In this document: in pieces, positions 12,401 to 48,625 of the stretch
Layout of the letters: each line of letters begins with the position of its first letter
How positions within the stretch are numbered: the first letter of the stretch is position 1
Assembly: GCA_910591455.2 (NCBI GenBank)
Contig: OU342804.1
Coordinates: 14,365,133-14,429,132 of the forward strand
DNA from: Pholis gunnellus
Taxonomy: Eukaryota > Chordata > Actinopteri > Perciformes > Pholidae
DNA length: 64,000 bases
Reading direction: 5' to 3'
Notes under the pieces: model-generated
What the model was told of the DNA's origin: nothing
The model's database searches: none
Seen by the model: the letters and a program-made list of their open reading frames with translations, nothing else
Translations under genes and position numbers: made by a program

Positions 12401-12915
12401 GGAGGGAGAAGCATATTTTTTATCAGACATTGGGTTATGCCAATATTATGATGGTAGACTATTGCTTTTACAGGGTAAAACCAACTGCTGTGATATTGTG
12501 TTCATGTTTTCCCTTTTCTCTACTTCTGTGTTGTGATTTTAATTTAATTGCATTTTGTAATGGTTAACCACTGCTTTAATTTATGCATTTGTAGAAACTC
12601 TAGATTTGTATATAGTAGGTTTTTTGGAAAAAAAAGGAAAAAAAAGACAGTTTTATGTTACAGCCTTATTTCCCACGCTTAGATATAAAAAAGGAGTAGT
12701 TTGTATTCTTCTTCAGCTAAATCCTAGCCGGCATTTCAATGTGTGTTTTAAACACTGCCAGAAACCCAGACAGTTGATTTGCCAATGCAGACAAAGTTAA
12801 ACAGGAGCTACTTTGTTGAACAGCTGGCAAAAAGCAGTGTGTACGTGTGTTTTTTCTATTCTTTTGACTTTTGAAAAAAACGGTTATTTTATGGGTATTA
12901 CTGCACATCCAAAGA
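9456..12915 (+). promoter_or_regulatory. onecut1: Cluster of miR-9-5p seed-match sites in onecut1 3' UTR
   Basis: Full 8-mer matches (ACCAAAGA) start at 9475, 10148, 11155, 11210 and 11220. 7-mer matches (ACCAAAG) start at 10068, 11544, 11869, 12019 and 12056. CCAAAGA 7-mers lie at 9456 and 12909. The seed of miR-9-5p (CUUUGGU) is complementary to these words. By base-frequency arithmetic about 0.2-0.3 copies of ACCAAAG are expected in 4 kb, against ten seen. miR-9 control of Onecut2 is established in mammals; action on this transcript is inference. Confidence 0.7.
10110..10115 (+). terminator. onecut1: Possible proximal poly(A) signal of onecut1
   Basis: AATAAA about 800 bp past the stop codon. 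If used, the short 3' UTR would keep only three or so of the miR-9 seed matches. Use is unproven. Confidence 0.3.
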
Positions 12916-13303
12916 TTTTTAAAACAAACCAAAAATTGGAAAAAAAATATGTATAATGTTGAAAAGCACTGGCATTTGTGAGGTAGACTTGTTGAGTTTT
13001 GATTTGCCATTCGCACGGGTATAGAATGTAGAAGGCGTAGGGCTATGTAGACAAGCTTACTCTACCATGTGGGGAATCTCCTGTTCAATGTACAATCTGA
13101 AGCATTTGAAACGAGGGGCTGCAAGTCCCGCTCACTTTGCTGTCTCATGCACAGAGTGAGGTGGAGTGTAGGCTGGGCAGCCGGTCTGCCAGGGGCTGTG
13201 CCGCGGAGCTGGGTCTGTTTTTATTGCCGTGGCACTGCCGCCTCGCTCCATCTAGTATCTGTTCTTTTGGTACGTACTCGTGTAATGACTATGAGCAAAG
13301 TCT

Positions 13304-13309
13304 AATAAA
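13304..13309 (+). terminator. onecut1: Candidate distal poly(A) signal of onecut1
   Basis: AATAAA followed within about 30 nt by GT-rich DNA (TGTGTGAGTGTGTATGG), the usual layout of a cleavage site. It lies after the last miR-9 seed match. Confidence 0.55.
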
Positions 13310-13750
13310 ACTGCAAAGAACCTTACCAAGGAATCAATGTGTGAGTGTGTATGGGGACGATCACCTGCTCATTTCCGTTTTCTGTCTGTGGATGAGTGCG
13401 AGTGAGCGCGTGTGCAACTCAATTGCCAAGTACAGCTGAGGTTTTGTGTGTGTGTGCTCATTTGCATGTGTTCCTTCACTGTGTGTCTGTCCGTTGTTAA
13501 AACCTGTATGTACTGCTGGTGTGTATGCATGCGCGTGACTGATTGGTGCATATCCCAACAGTGGGTTTGACTCCCCCTGGTTGTCAGAGGCCTGACTGTT
13601 AGTACTGCTTCCTCTCTGTCCTGCAGACAGCACAGTATCAGCATGCTATGCAGCCGTTATGTCACAGAATGGATGTTTCCAGCAAAGTATACAGGTGCTT
13701 ACATTACAGTTATGAAAGCCTGAGATATAGATGGAATGGATGGTGATTTT

Positions 13751-13762
13751 CCCCCCCCCCCC
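13751..13762. repeat. poly(C) run, 12 nt
   Basis: Short C homopolymer between onecut1 and atosa. Confidence 0.85.
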
Positions 13763-15726
13763 ATTTTCACAATTTCGGTTATTTATTTTGTCCACAAGGA
13801 GTTCCCATGTGATGGGTAGCTTGGCTGCAAGTCTCATAACAATACTGCGGCGCCTAAGACAATCATCTGGATCTCTTATGCTGGGGAACTAGTTTTCTCA
13901 CCCGCAGAGGGGTGTCCTCCAGCGATTCATATACAAAGATGCTTGAAGGGTTTTGATAAACAAGCATATTTGTTTTCATAGACATTTAGGAATAGAATAC
14001 AGTAGTATAGTTCATCTTGCACTTGCATTTCAAAATGAAATCTCATTGCTCTCGTCGGCCTTGTGCTCTTGTCAACCTTGATCTCTTTCTTTTGACCTCC
14101 TTCTCAACTCACAATGCTTCTTCAGTTTTCAGTATGTGTGTGCGTGTGCATGCGTGAGTGCCTGAGTGTGTGCACGTGTGTGCAGGAGAGGCAATACCGT
14201 CAGTGTTACTCTCAGATGTATAACTCCATGTCTCATGACTTGATTTGTCATTGCTGTTTCCCAGGCTTTGCTACTGCTTTCTCAGTGCCGTGCAATATCA
14301 TCTGTTGTGATTGCTAAGCAAATGAAAAAAAGAAAAAAAAAAAAAAAAGAAAGAAAATTGAGAAGCAAGTGATGATGTCATCCAGCTTTTTTCAGTGTTC
14401 AAAATGTTTCAACATTTCTGTAGTCACAAAAAGTAGAAAATAAACTGTTGGTATTTCCAGCTTCTGAATCCTGGCTCTTGTTATTATTATTTCATTTTAT
14501 TTTGATTGCGTTGCGTTTTGTCTTTTTTGGCTCAGACAGGCAAATCAATAAAACATCAAATCAGATAAGAAAGTAGAGGACAAGCAGATGTATGAGACTG
14601 TTTTGCAGGGGAGCCTGCATGACAAGTAGCTTTAGAGTACCAGTGGATAGGTTATGCCTTGCTGTCTTGGTTTAAAGGTTAATTTGCACCGAGGGGCCCC
14701 ATCTTTAAAAATATACAGGCCTATACATTATATTTAGCTGCTTAAACAAATCACTAATTATAAAATAATTTGGAAATTCTTAACTTTGAATAACATGTGG
14801 GTTGGAGGGCTCATTCCCATTCATAAATTAACCATAACCACAGTCCAACAACTAAGGTGAATTTGTTCAAAGTGTGGCTCAATTCATTAATTCTGAGCTT
14901 AGCCATCACTTTATATACTGCTGTGTAATGTCAGGAAAGCACCAATAGCAATGGAATCACCAACTCTGACAGCGCACTCACATGTATAACTATTTAATTT
15001 CCTTTGAAGATCTGATGTTGCTAAAAAGTCAGAAGTCATTTGAATTCCAAATGGATGAAATACAAAATGATGTGGCCCCTTTAAATAACTTTAAAATGAG
15101 CAAAGTCGTTGCATCAGCAAAGTCATCTGGATCATTATTCTAGCCGTAATATGTTTTACCTTTAGTTACATAGAAACATGAATGAATCAAGCCAAGCCAA
15201 GCGGAGACATCTACACATCAATCCATAAGTAATTTCATTGATTGAACTCAGCAAAACAAAACACATTAAATAGATATTTCAATGGGATTCTTCTGTTTGT
15301 GGCGCTAAACCCCACAAATCCATCTGTAAGTAATCCATCACACAAAGGTGATATGTTGTATAGGTGTCTCTGATTGCACTGATTCAATTTGCATGACCAA
15401 AGTTGAAGCAAAAATAGTGAAACTTTTTGACAGCAGGCTACATTTTCAAACATAGTAAGTTGAATTCAAATGATTGACGTTCGAGTTCAAAGTCGCATTT
15501 CTCAGTTAGACACTGAGTTAGTAGTAAATTACTGATCCTCATCTGGCCTCTAAGTGGGACTATGGTTGGACCAAAAACGTTGTCAAACTTGTCAAAGTAG
15601 CAAACTCGACCCAGGGCTGGAAATACTTTTTCCTTTCTAGTACAGAAAGATCTATTTTAGAATAAATATTACAATTGTAGTCTGTTTTCCTTTTTTTATT
15701 TTATTTGCCGCATTACTTGCATGCTG

Positions 15727-15740
15727 CCACTAGATGGGGC
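15727..15740 (+). promoter_or_regulatory. Weak CTCF-like motif
   Basis: CCACTAGATGGGGC matches most of the CTCF core consensus (CCASYAGRKGGCRS), with G in place of the conserved C near the end. It is isolated and may be chance. Confidence 0.25.
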
Positions 15741-15949
15741 TATAAACAAAGGAGCTTCTTTGTTTGCATTTTTCCAACATTCACACTGAAAACAAATCAC
15801 ACTAAAAGAAGATCATTTAAACCCACTGGTCTAATAATGTTGCAGAGTAAAATCAATATCTACAAACAGAGATATCTGTCTCCCCACATTTAAAATCAGA
15901 GCATCCATCATTTAAATGATATTTGGTTAAATTACACTGAACATTTAAT

Positions 15950-16095
15950 CCATTACATTACAGTCATTTAGCAGACGCTTTTATCCAAAGCGACTTACAA
16001 TAAGTGTATTCAACATCGGTATTCAAGAGAACTACTAGTCACCAGAAGTCATAAGTGCATATCCTTTGCTAAACAAGTAATCCAAATGAGCTTTA
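15950..16095. mobile_element. Dispersed teleost repeat fragment with hairpin core
   Basis: The core (CATTTAGCAGACGCTTTTAT, then CCAAAGCGACTTACA) is a sequence I recognise as repeated very widely in teleost genomes. It has an imperfect hairpin (AGACGCTTT against AAAGCGACT). Sequence after it (ACTACTAGTCACCAGAAGTC) also resembles known copies. Family not assigned. Confidence 0.6.
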
Positions 16096-17770
16096 CATCA
16101 ATGCAGATCTTCCGACGGTGGATCTGAAAACGTTCTCATATCTCTTTAAATCAGCAAGGCTTTCAAAGCTCTCTCAGGGTTGCTACTGTTTTGTTGCTAC
16201 TGTTTTGTTTGTTTTGTTTAGGAGTTGCTAGCTCCAGGATTTACCTCTATATGACATCATCACAACGTCATTACAAACCACAAGGTTCACACACCTTTAA
16301 AAAAAAAAGAATACACCTCTTTGTTCCAGGTTAGGCTGTATTTGCTAATTTTAGATCTACAATTAAACAGAACACAATTACAGTTTGGGCACCAGTGCAA
16401 ACTCAAAGTGGCTGATCTTCCCCAAGCTGTTTCCAGGCTCAAACCTTGAAAAGGACACCCCATGGTTTCTTATGGGTTTTGACAAATGCAGGATCTGGCA
16501 GATTATGCCTCATTTCCTTAACTGTAGGAACCACAACGTTAAACACCAGGTGACTTATCCCGTTTAACATCATTGTGCTGTGTATCAGTCTCAGTAGACT
16601 TACATTGTAAAATGTAATCCCTTGCTATATAAATGTCCATCATCAACTGGTAGATGTTTGCATTGTTATCGTGGACCTATGACCCGACATTCTCTGGGTC
16701 ACTTGTCTATGTTATCAGAAACAACGGACAAGTTAGTCAATTTAAAATATATCAGACTTACAGCAAATAGTCTGGCAGGCCCTTTTTTTTGTTATTTTGA
16801 CCCCTATGATGGCGATAGGTTATAGCTTTATTGTTCATTTCAGGAGTCTGTCCAGAATATCATATTAATACTCTTAATTTCTCACACTGTGGAGTATGTG
16901 AGTCACAAACACCAAAAACACACAAAAAACAACTGCAGCTGCCAAACAGATTTGAGAAGCAGATTCTAGTGTCCTCGTGTTGGCCTTTGCCTTTGTTCCA
17001 AGCGGTTCAGAGAACAGATTAAAACAAAGAGCTCTCTCTCTGTCCTTTATTATCTGTACCAAAACGGCAATGGGCCAAATCCTGCACTTAGCTTGAGAAG
17101 TGAGCAGAACCACTGATACTAGATCTATGTTTCTTTTCTCACTTTAACTTCACATGCAAACACTTACTTGTACTTTGCTTAAACATAGGTCTCATGTAGG
17201 GGAGAACGGGGTTGGTTGTCACACTTTCTACTCTAGTGTGAATTGCTCATCATCAAAACATCTTTCAATAGTCATTCCTACATTAAATTGAAGCTTAAGG
17301 TGTTGGCTTTTCTGGTTGGCTCAATATTGGCCTGCCATGCTTTCAAATTGTTATCTGACTTACAACCCATAGCTTTTTCTGTTATATTACTTTATGATTA
17401 TTATCATAATTTTGATTATAATTATTATTGTTGACATTATTAGTAATGATAATACGACATAAGACATAGCTCTCTTTTGTTTACCAACACAACAAGGGAC
17501 ACATATAAGGCAGTTTACTTCAATAATATACACAAGCAAAATGATTAATTCCTTTTAGATATCAGAAAGAATCACGGGTTAATATCTAATGTATTCGCCA
17601 GGAACTCCTCTTGGCCAGTTACGACTTTTAACTACAACATACTACCCGCATTACCTTGAACACAGACGATCTTTGGCGTCCTATAAGCCAAAGCAAGCCA
17701 CAGAACAAAATGTTCACGACGGGGAAAAAAAAGACGAACCCTCATGTGTGCACGTGAACGCTCACCGAAT

Positions 17771-19128
17771 TCCACCGACCAATCAGCGTGCAGAGAGAGT
17801 AGCCCATCTCTTGTTCGTGCAGTTCTGTCAGTGACGCGACAGAACTGTACAGGAAGATATTCAGGTTTTTCAACAGACACGACGCGTGTCTTCCTCGCAA
17901 GTTTCTGGTACCACTTGTAACTTTAGCGAGTTGGTATGGCTGCGAGTTCATGCGAGGCTGGCCTGGCAGACAGGGCGGAAGTGACGACAGGGGCTGTTGT
18001 TGGGACACGTGACCAGAGCTGCGCTGATCTGTTTTGACAAGCAGTGAGGGAGGGAAGTGAGGAGGGCAGGCAGCAGACTGTGAGCATCACGACTAGGAGG
18101 GTTCACTGTTTCATCTACATGTCGTCTGAATAATGTCAGTATCGACCTAGTCTCTCTAGTTTCAGCAAGTCAACTGGTCTGTCCGCGTTTAATTAGCATA
18201 TTATACCCGAGTAAACGCTCGCGGGTGAAAAAAAACGTTGCCCTCTGCTACGAAGCGGAGTTACGTTAGTCTATTTGTTGTTGGTTTGACAAAAAGTTTT
18301 AATGAAGATCGCAAAGGGAAGTCACGTTAAACAGATGGCGACTAATCGAAGGCTGGAGATGGATAGAAAGCGGATCATATCGGTCTGATGTCACCGGTTT
18401 AACGTTTCGTGAGAAGAACGATGCGCTGAATATGTTCTCGTCGTAGCGAAAGAAACCCCCCCCAAAAAAACACCGAGACCGTCCGTCATCGGAATCGGTA
18501 TATTTTCAGCTCAGCTGTGGCTACCTGCGCTATATTGGGCTCGGGGTGTTTGGGAGGTCGTCGTCACCAGTAGACGCGTAACCAAACAAGTGACTGATTA
18601 AGTTAGCTGGTTAGTTACTGCAGAGTTAGCGAGCCCCCCCCCAGAGTCGTTGTGAGTAGCCCATGTTACAGGAGAGGGGCACACAGAGATGCATCGCGAC
18701 GTAACTGTGGTTTAGGTGGTGGAATTTGAGACGAGCTGTGAGAGTAGCCATCGTGCTAGTTTACATCACTAGTAGTCCGATTGTTTTACTCGCTAGCAAG
18801 CCGATTGACAACTCCTTTACCTAAGCGCTAACTGCGACTTGTCTATCAGCTGTCTTTGTGTTAGTCTAGTCGGCAATACAGTGCGACTCGATGGAAGCGT
18901 ACAGTAGTAGCATGCTAACAAAGCAATGCTTTGTTGTTGGATAGGGGGGCAGCAGCTGGCACCAACACACAAGGCACCAAAGCTGATATTATTGCTTAGC
19001 TAATACTAGCAGGTTTCAGTCACAGAGAGGGTTTTTTTTTTTTGGGGGGGGGGTCCACGCGGAGAGAAAGAGACCACTGAGAAGACCCTCCAGGAGATCC
19101 TGAAGGCGACCTGATGACACTGGACAAC
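17771..19128 (+). promoter_or_regulatory. atosa: atosa promoter and 5' leader (approximate)
   Basis: CpG density rises here relative to both sides. A CCAAT box (ACCAATCAG, from 17778) is followed by a GC-richer, ORF-poor leader up to the start codon at 19129. Transcription start and any non-coding exons cannot be fixed. A long minus-strand ORF (19006-19614) crosses the start codon but is not credible. Confidence 0.45.
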
Positions 19129-44103
<24,975 letters not shown>

Positions 44104-45170
44104 GACATAACCCCCCCCCCTCCCTCCCTCCTCCAGCTGGCAGGCGACTACTGAAGCTTCAATCACACCTTGATGCCAGCGATATAGACTCTTGCGCAAC
44201 CCATGGCTACATAAACTGCTCTAAAAGAGAATTGAAGGACTGCAGTCTCACAAGACTCACCTGGCATGTGCCCAAATATATCTTATGTTTCATCCCTCCT
44301 GTCACCCAGAACTGACAAGAGAGAGAGGGGAGGGCTAAGAGCCTGGGAGATTTGATGGAAATGGTGTTCTTTGTTAACTACACAAAGAGGTCGGGTCATA
44401 GGTTACAATTATAGGGTATGTTTCAGGTTCAGTTCTCCTGGTTAAGAAGGCCTTACCAGATGTGATAGGTCGTTGTTTTTCCTGCTGTTGTGTGTATCCC
44501 CTCCAGCGTCTGGCAGGAGAGTAGAGACCAGTGATCGTCTACAGAAGCAGTTGGACACTTGAAAAATGTCCGCAGAGTTTAGGCTACTGTACTCAAATCA
44601 AAATGTTAATTGGACTCAACATGATAAATCAGTGTTCAGTCGCAATTTATTTAGTTATAAATGCAAAACAAGGCCCTTTAATCGTTGAAGAGCAGATTGA
44701 TTGACCTGAAAGTGAAGCCTGTGATTCCTGAGCTCGGAAGAGGAAGAGGAACATCATTCGCTTGTCCAAGAGAAAAACATACCATGGACCACTAAAGAAG
44801 TTGAATAATCATTCAGCTGAAAGCATCACAGCAAAACATCAAAAGTGCACTGTGGATTTTTTTTTTCTTCTCATAACTGGAAATGAAACAGAAAATAGTA
44901 ATATTCTAATACTTTTGTACTGTTACAGAACCACTTTATTGGAAGTGTTGCAATAGAAAGAGTAATCTTAGTTTAGTGTTTACACATTCACTTACCATCA
45001 GTTTATTTAATATTTAAATTAATATTTCAGTTACTACTTGTGACGTCTGTCATGCTAAGATGATGTAGTGCAAACTGTATATCATAGTATGTATTTTTGA
45101 CATTAATATTCAAATCTGAAAAAAATATATCTATCTTCTAAAGCAATCTGTTAGCTGTTCTGTCTCTTTG

Positions 45171-45209
<39 letters not shown>

Positions 45210-45650
45210 ACTACATCTCCATACAGGAATCAAAGGAACAAAACACAGGTTATTCTGCTTTAAATTTGGTTCCTAACGGCACCTTATGAGAAAAACAACA
45301 GGGCTGTGGCACCCTTTGGGTTTTTGGATTCATTGTAAAAACAGACGGTGATAATGGACCAAAAATGCTAAATTCAGTAACATGGTTGACTTTGGTGAGG
45401 GGCCAACATGGTTTATCTATAGGTGATATTTCAATTATAAAGCAGAAGTTGTCAACGTTTTTATTCACCTGTAATCGAGCACAATGTGAGCAGAGCTACC
45501 GCATATTTCAGTCTCTAAACACACTGCATGAAGAAATTATATTGACACATAAAATGCACTACACTGTGTTGGTCCGTGCAGCATTCATCATGCTCCAAAT
45601 CTGAGGATTATTTGGCTGAAATCTGGATTTGTGCTGCAGCACATGGGTCT
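44104..45650 (+). other. atosa 3' UTR and atosa-arpp19 spacer
   Basis: A run of C's just after the stop, then AT-rich DNA. I find no AATAAA or ATTAAA before the arpp19 promoter region, so the atosa cleavage site must use a variant signal or lie beyond where I can place it. A (TTA)n run lies at 45173-45208. No gene. Confidence 0.6.
45173..45208. repeat. (TTA)n microsatellite
   Basis: Trinucleotide repeat of 12 units between atosa and arpp19. Confidence 0.95.
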
Positions 45651-45904
45651 AACAGCTGATCGGTGTGTTACGCAATGCAAATCCGATCCCAGCACTATGG
45701 GAGGAGGCAGGAGTGCCCGAACGTGGACGCGGATGGTGTCTCCGCATGTGACGTAGTACTTTCTTTTTTTTGTGTGTGCGGGAGTGCGCGCTCGACAGTC
45801 GGCTGGACTGGAAAGTCACAGCAGAGGATTTGTAGATCACTTGTTCAACTAGTCTCGAGTCGACTAACGTTGGATCTCGCGTGTGAGATCACGGAAATAC
45901 AGAA
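45651..45904 (+). promoter_or_regulatory. arpp19: arpp19 promoter and 5' UTR (approximate)
   Basis: A CpG-richer interval directly upstream of the arpp19 start. It has a cAMP-response-like half site (TGACGTA at 45749) and no upstream coding region. The transcription start is not determined. Confidence 0.5.
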
Positions 45905-45961
45905 ATGTCGGAAAATAACGAAGAAACACAGACAGCCGAGGAGACGCCAGTGGACCAAAAG
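45905..45961 (+). CDS. arpp19: arpp19 coding exon 1
   Basis: 19 codons, MSENNEETQTAEETPVDQK, phase 0, donor GTAACG. ATG context AGAAATG has A at -3. Confidence 0.92.
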
Positions 45962-47240
45962 GTAACGTGTGCAGCACTGACTTTGTTATAACTGTTACAT
46001 TTTTATAGCTTCTTCGCCCCGCGCTCGTTAATGTTGACATGTCAACCGAAGCCAGCTAACGTAACACTACTGAGCCCTGGGGTCGAATTTGTTAATCTTA
46101 AAGTCAAACTTCATAACGATATATGCCATTTAATGTCACCAGTTAACGTGGCCTGCGGTTTCAGTTGCTAAAACAACGAATGTTTCGGATGGTGTGTGTG
46201 AATGTCAGAGGTGCCGCTAAAGCTAATGCTAGCCGCCAAGCTAACTGTCATGACATTCACACACACACACACACACAGTCACACTGGACAGTAGGTAGCG
46301 TTAAAAGTTAGCTCAGATGCTAGTGCTATTTCAGCTAAACCCATAAGATTGTGCTGTGGCTTGAACGGAATCTTTCATTTCAACGTTAGCTTCCTAGCTA
46401 CCTAGCTAGTCCCAGCTCTAACCAACAACAAACTGACGGTTATATTGTTAATGGTCCAACCCACTCAACCCACTGAACAGCTTTAGCTCCACAATGACTT
46501 GTGAGGGCGCTGTCGAAGAGACACTTGCTTTTATCTTGATTTGATGTGAGCAGCAGATCCCAATACAACGCAGTGGTTTGAACCTCTGACAACTGTTATG
46601 TCAATATATTAAAAGGTTGCATAGGTTTTATCCAGAAATGTTATGTTTTAGTAAATGGTTACTTTACTTTATTAGTCAAAGGTTTGACATGGAGCCAGAC
46701 TAGCTCTATACCGCACTGCCACTAGCTGACAGACGTTTCAGTGGGAGCCTGGGGACACCTGGCGATAGTCTCTTGTTGTGCTGCAAGTGGTTTTGGAGCA
46801 AAACGTTTTCCCCCTAAATGTTCGATGCCTAATGACTCTGCTTTGTTTTCAGGAGGTTCAGGACAAGATGATCAATTCGGAGAAGTCAGAAGAGGCTAAA
46901 CTGAAGGCCAGATACCCAAATTTAGGAAACAAACCCGGGGGCTCCGACCTACTTCGCAAACGCCTCCAGAAGGGGGTGAGTTATATCTTGTGTTTGTCTG
47001 CAAACAAATTAAGCAAACCCGTTGTGTGTTGCAATGCAGTTCATGTGTGAATCTTCTGTCTCTCTACAGCAAAAGTACTTTGACTCTGGCGACTACAACA
47101 TGGCCAAAGCCAAGATAAAGAACAAGCAGTTGCCGACAGCTGCGCCGGAGAAGACCGAGATCACAGGGGACCACATCCCCACCCCCCAGGACCTGCCCCA
47201 GAGGAAACCCTCTCTGGTGGCCAGTAAACTGGCAGGCTGA
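45905..47240 (+). CDS. arpp19: cAMP-regulated phosphoprotein 19 (ARPP-19/ENSA family)
   Basis: Joined exons 45905-45961, 46853-46975 and 47070-47240 give 116 residues, close to the 112 of human ARPP19. The family are small, largely disordered cytosolic proteins. Greatwall kinase (MASTL) phosphorylates the Ser of FDSGDY, turning the protein into a tight inhibitor of PP2A-B55 at mitotic entry; PKA phosphorylates a C-terminal Ser. Both sites are present: FDSGDYNMAKAK with Ser66, and RKPSLVASKLAG with Ser108. The central KLKARYP and KPGGSDLLRKRLQKG are family hallmarks. The acidic N-terminus (MSENNEETQTAEETP) is variable. It is called ARPP19 rather than ENSA mainly because of its place between atosa and myo5a and the QKYFDSGDYNMAKAK context. 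Teleosts may have two arpp19 copies; I cannot say which this is. Confidence 0.95.
46853..46975 (+). CDS. arpp19: arpp19 coding exon 2
   Basis: 41 codons from EVQDKMINSEKSEEAKLKAR to SDLLRKRLQKG; acceptor GTTTTCAG, donor GTGAGT. Phase 0 at both ends. Confidence 0.95.
47070..47240 (+). CDS. arpp19: arpp19 coding exon 3
   Basis: QKYFDSGDYNMAKAKIKNKQ through GDHIPTPQDLPQRKPSLVAS to KLAG and TGA; acceptor CTCTACAG. It carries both the Greatwall and PKA target serines. Confidence 0.97.
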   Translation, partial: QKYFDSGDYNMAKAKIKNKQLPTAAPEKTEITGDHIPTPQDLPQRKPSLVASKLAG

Positions 47241-47765
47241 TGCACACACAGCCCCTGCAGCGCCTCCTGGCTTTTACCCTTTCTACTCAAGTCTCAGAGC
47301 TGTAACATTACCTCTCCCACCCCTCACAGTGCCCCCTCCAGCCTGGTACCCATCCAACAGGAACCCACATCTAGCACCCAGCAAACTGCCGAGCTGATTC
47401 CCTCAAATCCATTTTATTTATGTCCCCCGCCCCCCATCTGGCCCCGCCCCCACTCCCTCCTAACTGTTTTGCCTTCCCTTGCTACTTCTCCAAACCGACT
47501 GCTCCCCGTCTGTCTCTGTCTTCTTACTTTTCCATGGTCCTTTTTCATTTTTATCTTCACTTCCATTTGAGATGCACTGAAAGACAGGACATTCAAGTGT
47601 GATGAGTGGATTGTGACGCTTCTGTGCGACTTGTGGACGACTGATACCACGGTGTTCACTGGCTGAAGAGAGGAGCGGGCAGCGCAAGCTGCGCCTCGAA
47701 TGGTTAGAGGGCTTTACTATGGTCATCAGGATCCCTCAGTCTGGAAGTGTGTGTGTGCGTGTGTG

Positions 47766-47798
47766 TATATATACATATATTTATATATATATATATAT
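47766..47798. repeat. (TA)n-rich repeat
   Basis: Imperfect TA repeat inside the arpp19 3' UTR. Confidence 0.85.
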
Positions 47799-48597
47799 TT
47801 CCTTTTGTTTGGCACAGGGGCAGATGTCAGCTTTTTAGAATGTTTTACATCAGATTTGTATCATTATGTATTATTTGTATGCCCTTATTCTAAAGGATGC
47901 TGTCAATATGCTTTTTACTTAACGAATATGGTAATCCAGTGCAGAGGCCAAGCTTTTGTTAACACTTTGCTTATGAACCATGGGAGGAAGCTGTACTAAA
48001 AGACCACATAGCGATGGCCAGAGTGTGATATGGAACCGCATGTGTGCTGCATGTCTCCCGAAGGTGAACCTCACTGAGCTCCATTTTAGCTTGAAGACAT
48101 CTTGAATCTTTGAAGAGTGACATGTTGCTTCAGTCTGAACTGCAAGTGTTGAATGCTTGCACTGTATTCATGGCGTGCCATTCGTTTCAGTTCAGATGAG
48201 GACACGGTCCTCTCCTTAGGTCAACATTTCTGGTTTCAGGTTGTCACGAATGGAAATGTAACATGTGAGAATATGAGGCAGAGGGGTATATGGGACCTTA
48301 AAGCTATATTTCTGTGAGGAGACTACATTTATGGGGAAAACGTATACTGGGAGCAGCTCTGGGCCCTGGGAACAAATTCTGTTATTAATCATGTTCAGAC
48401 TTGGGCAAAATCTTCTATCCCCACGAGTTGAAGTAGTTTTATCTTTAAAATGCCCATGGCCCTGTATAATGCTTTTCCGAGGTCCTTACTAACTGGATGA
48501 AGTTTATCTGTGATGCGGTAAATTGAAGCTAGCACAACATCCGTCCGAGCTTCTGCATGTATATGGCTGCTGTCACTTTGTGCCATTTTGTTTTGTA

Positions 48598-48603
48598 AAT
48601 AAA
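48598..48603 (+). terminator. arpp19: arpp19 poly(A) signal
   Basis: AATAAA within GTAAATAAAATAG, followed about 30 nt later by a GT-rich element. Confidence 0.7.
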
Positions 48604-48625
48604 ATAGTTTTGCACAAATGTTTAA

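Larger units (their letters stand above)
9313..13325 (+). other. onecut1: onecut1 3' UTR (about 4.0 kb, inferred)
   Basis: The interval between the onecut1 stop and the AATAAA at 13304 has no credible ORF. It contains many ACCAAAG words (see the miR-9 entry), a possible proximal poly(A) signal at 10110, polypyrimidine blocks at about 11278-11345 and 12075-12120, and AT-rich stretches. Long, microRNA-rich 3' UTRs are known for ONECUT genes. The 3' end is inferred from the signal and the GT-rich DNA after it, and could differ. Confidence 0.65.
13326..17770. other. onecut1-atosa intergenic region
   Basis: No coding region can be supported. Contents are TG-rich patches, a C run at 13751-13762, an A-rich tract at about 14324-14358, further AATAAA words (14439, 14546) that could serve longer onecut1 transcripts, a CTCF-like word at 15727-15740 and a dispersed repeat at about 15950-16095. 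The rest is AT-rich unique DNA. Confidence 0.6.
47241..48625 (+). other. arpp19: arpp19 3' UTR
   Basis: About 1.4 kb from the stop to the signal AATAAA at 48598. It begins C-rich, has a TA-rich run at 47766-47798, and shows no ORF of interest. A GT-rich stretch (GCTGTGTCGTGCGTGTTACG) follows the signal, as expected past a cleavage site. Confidence 0.75.
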
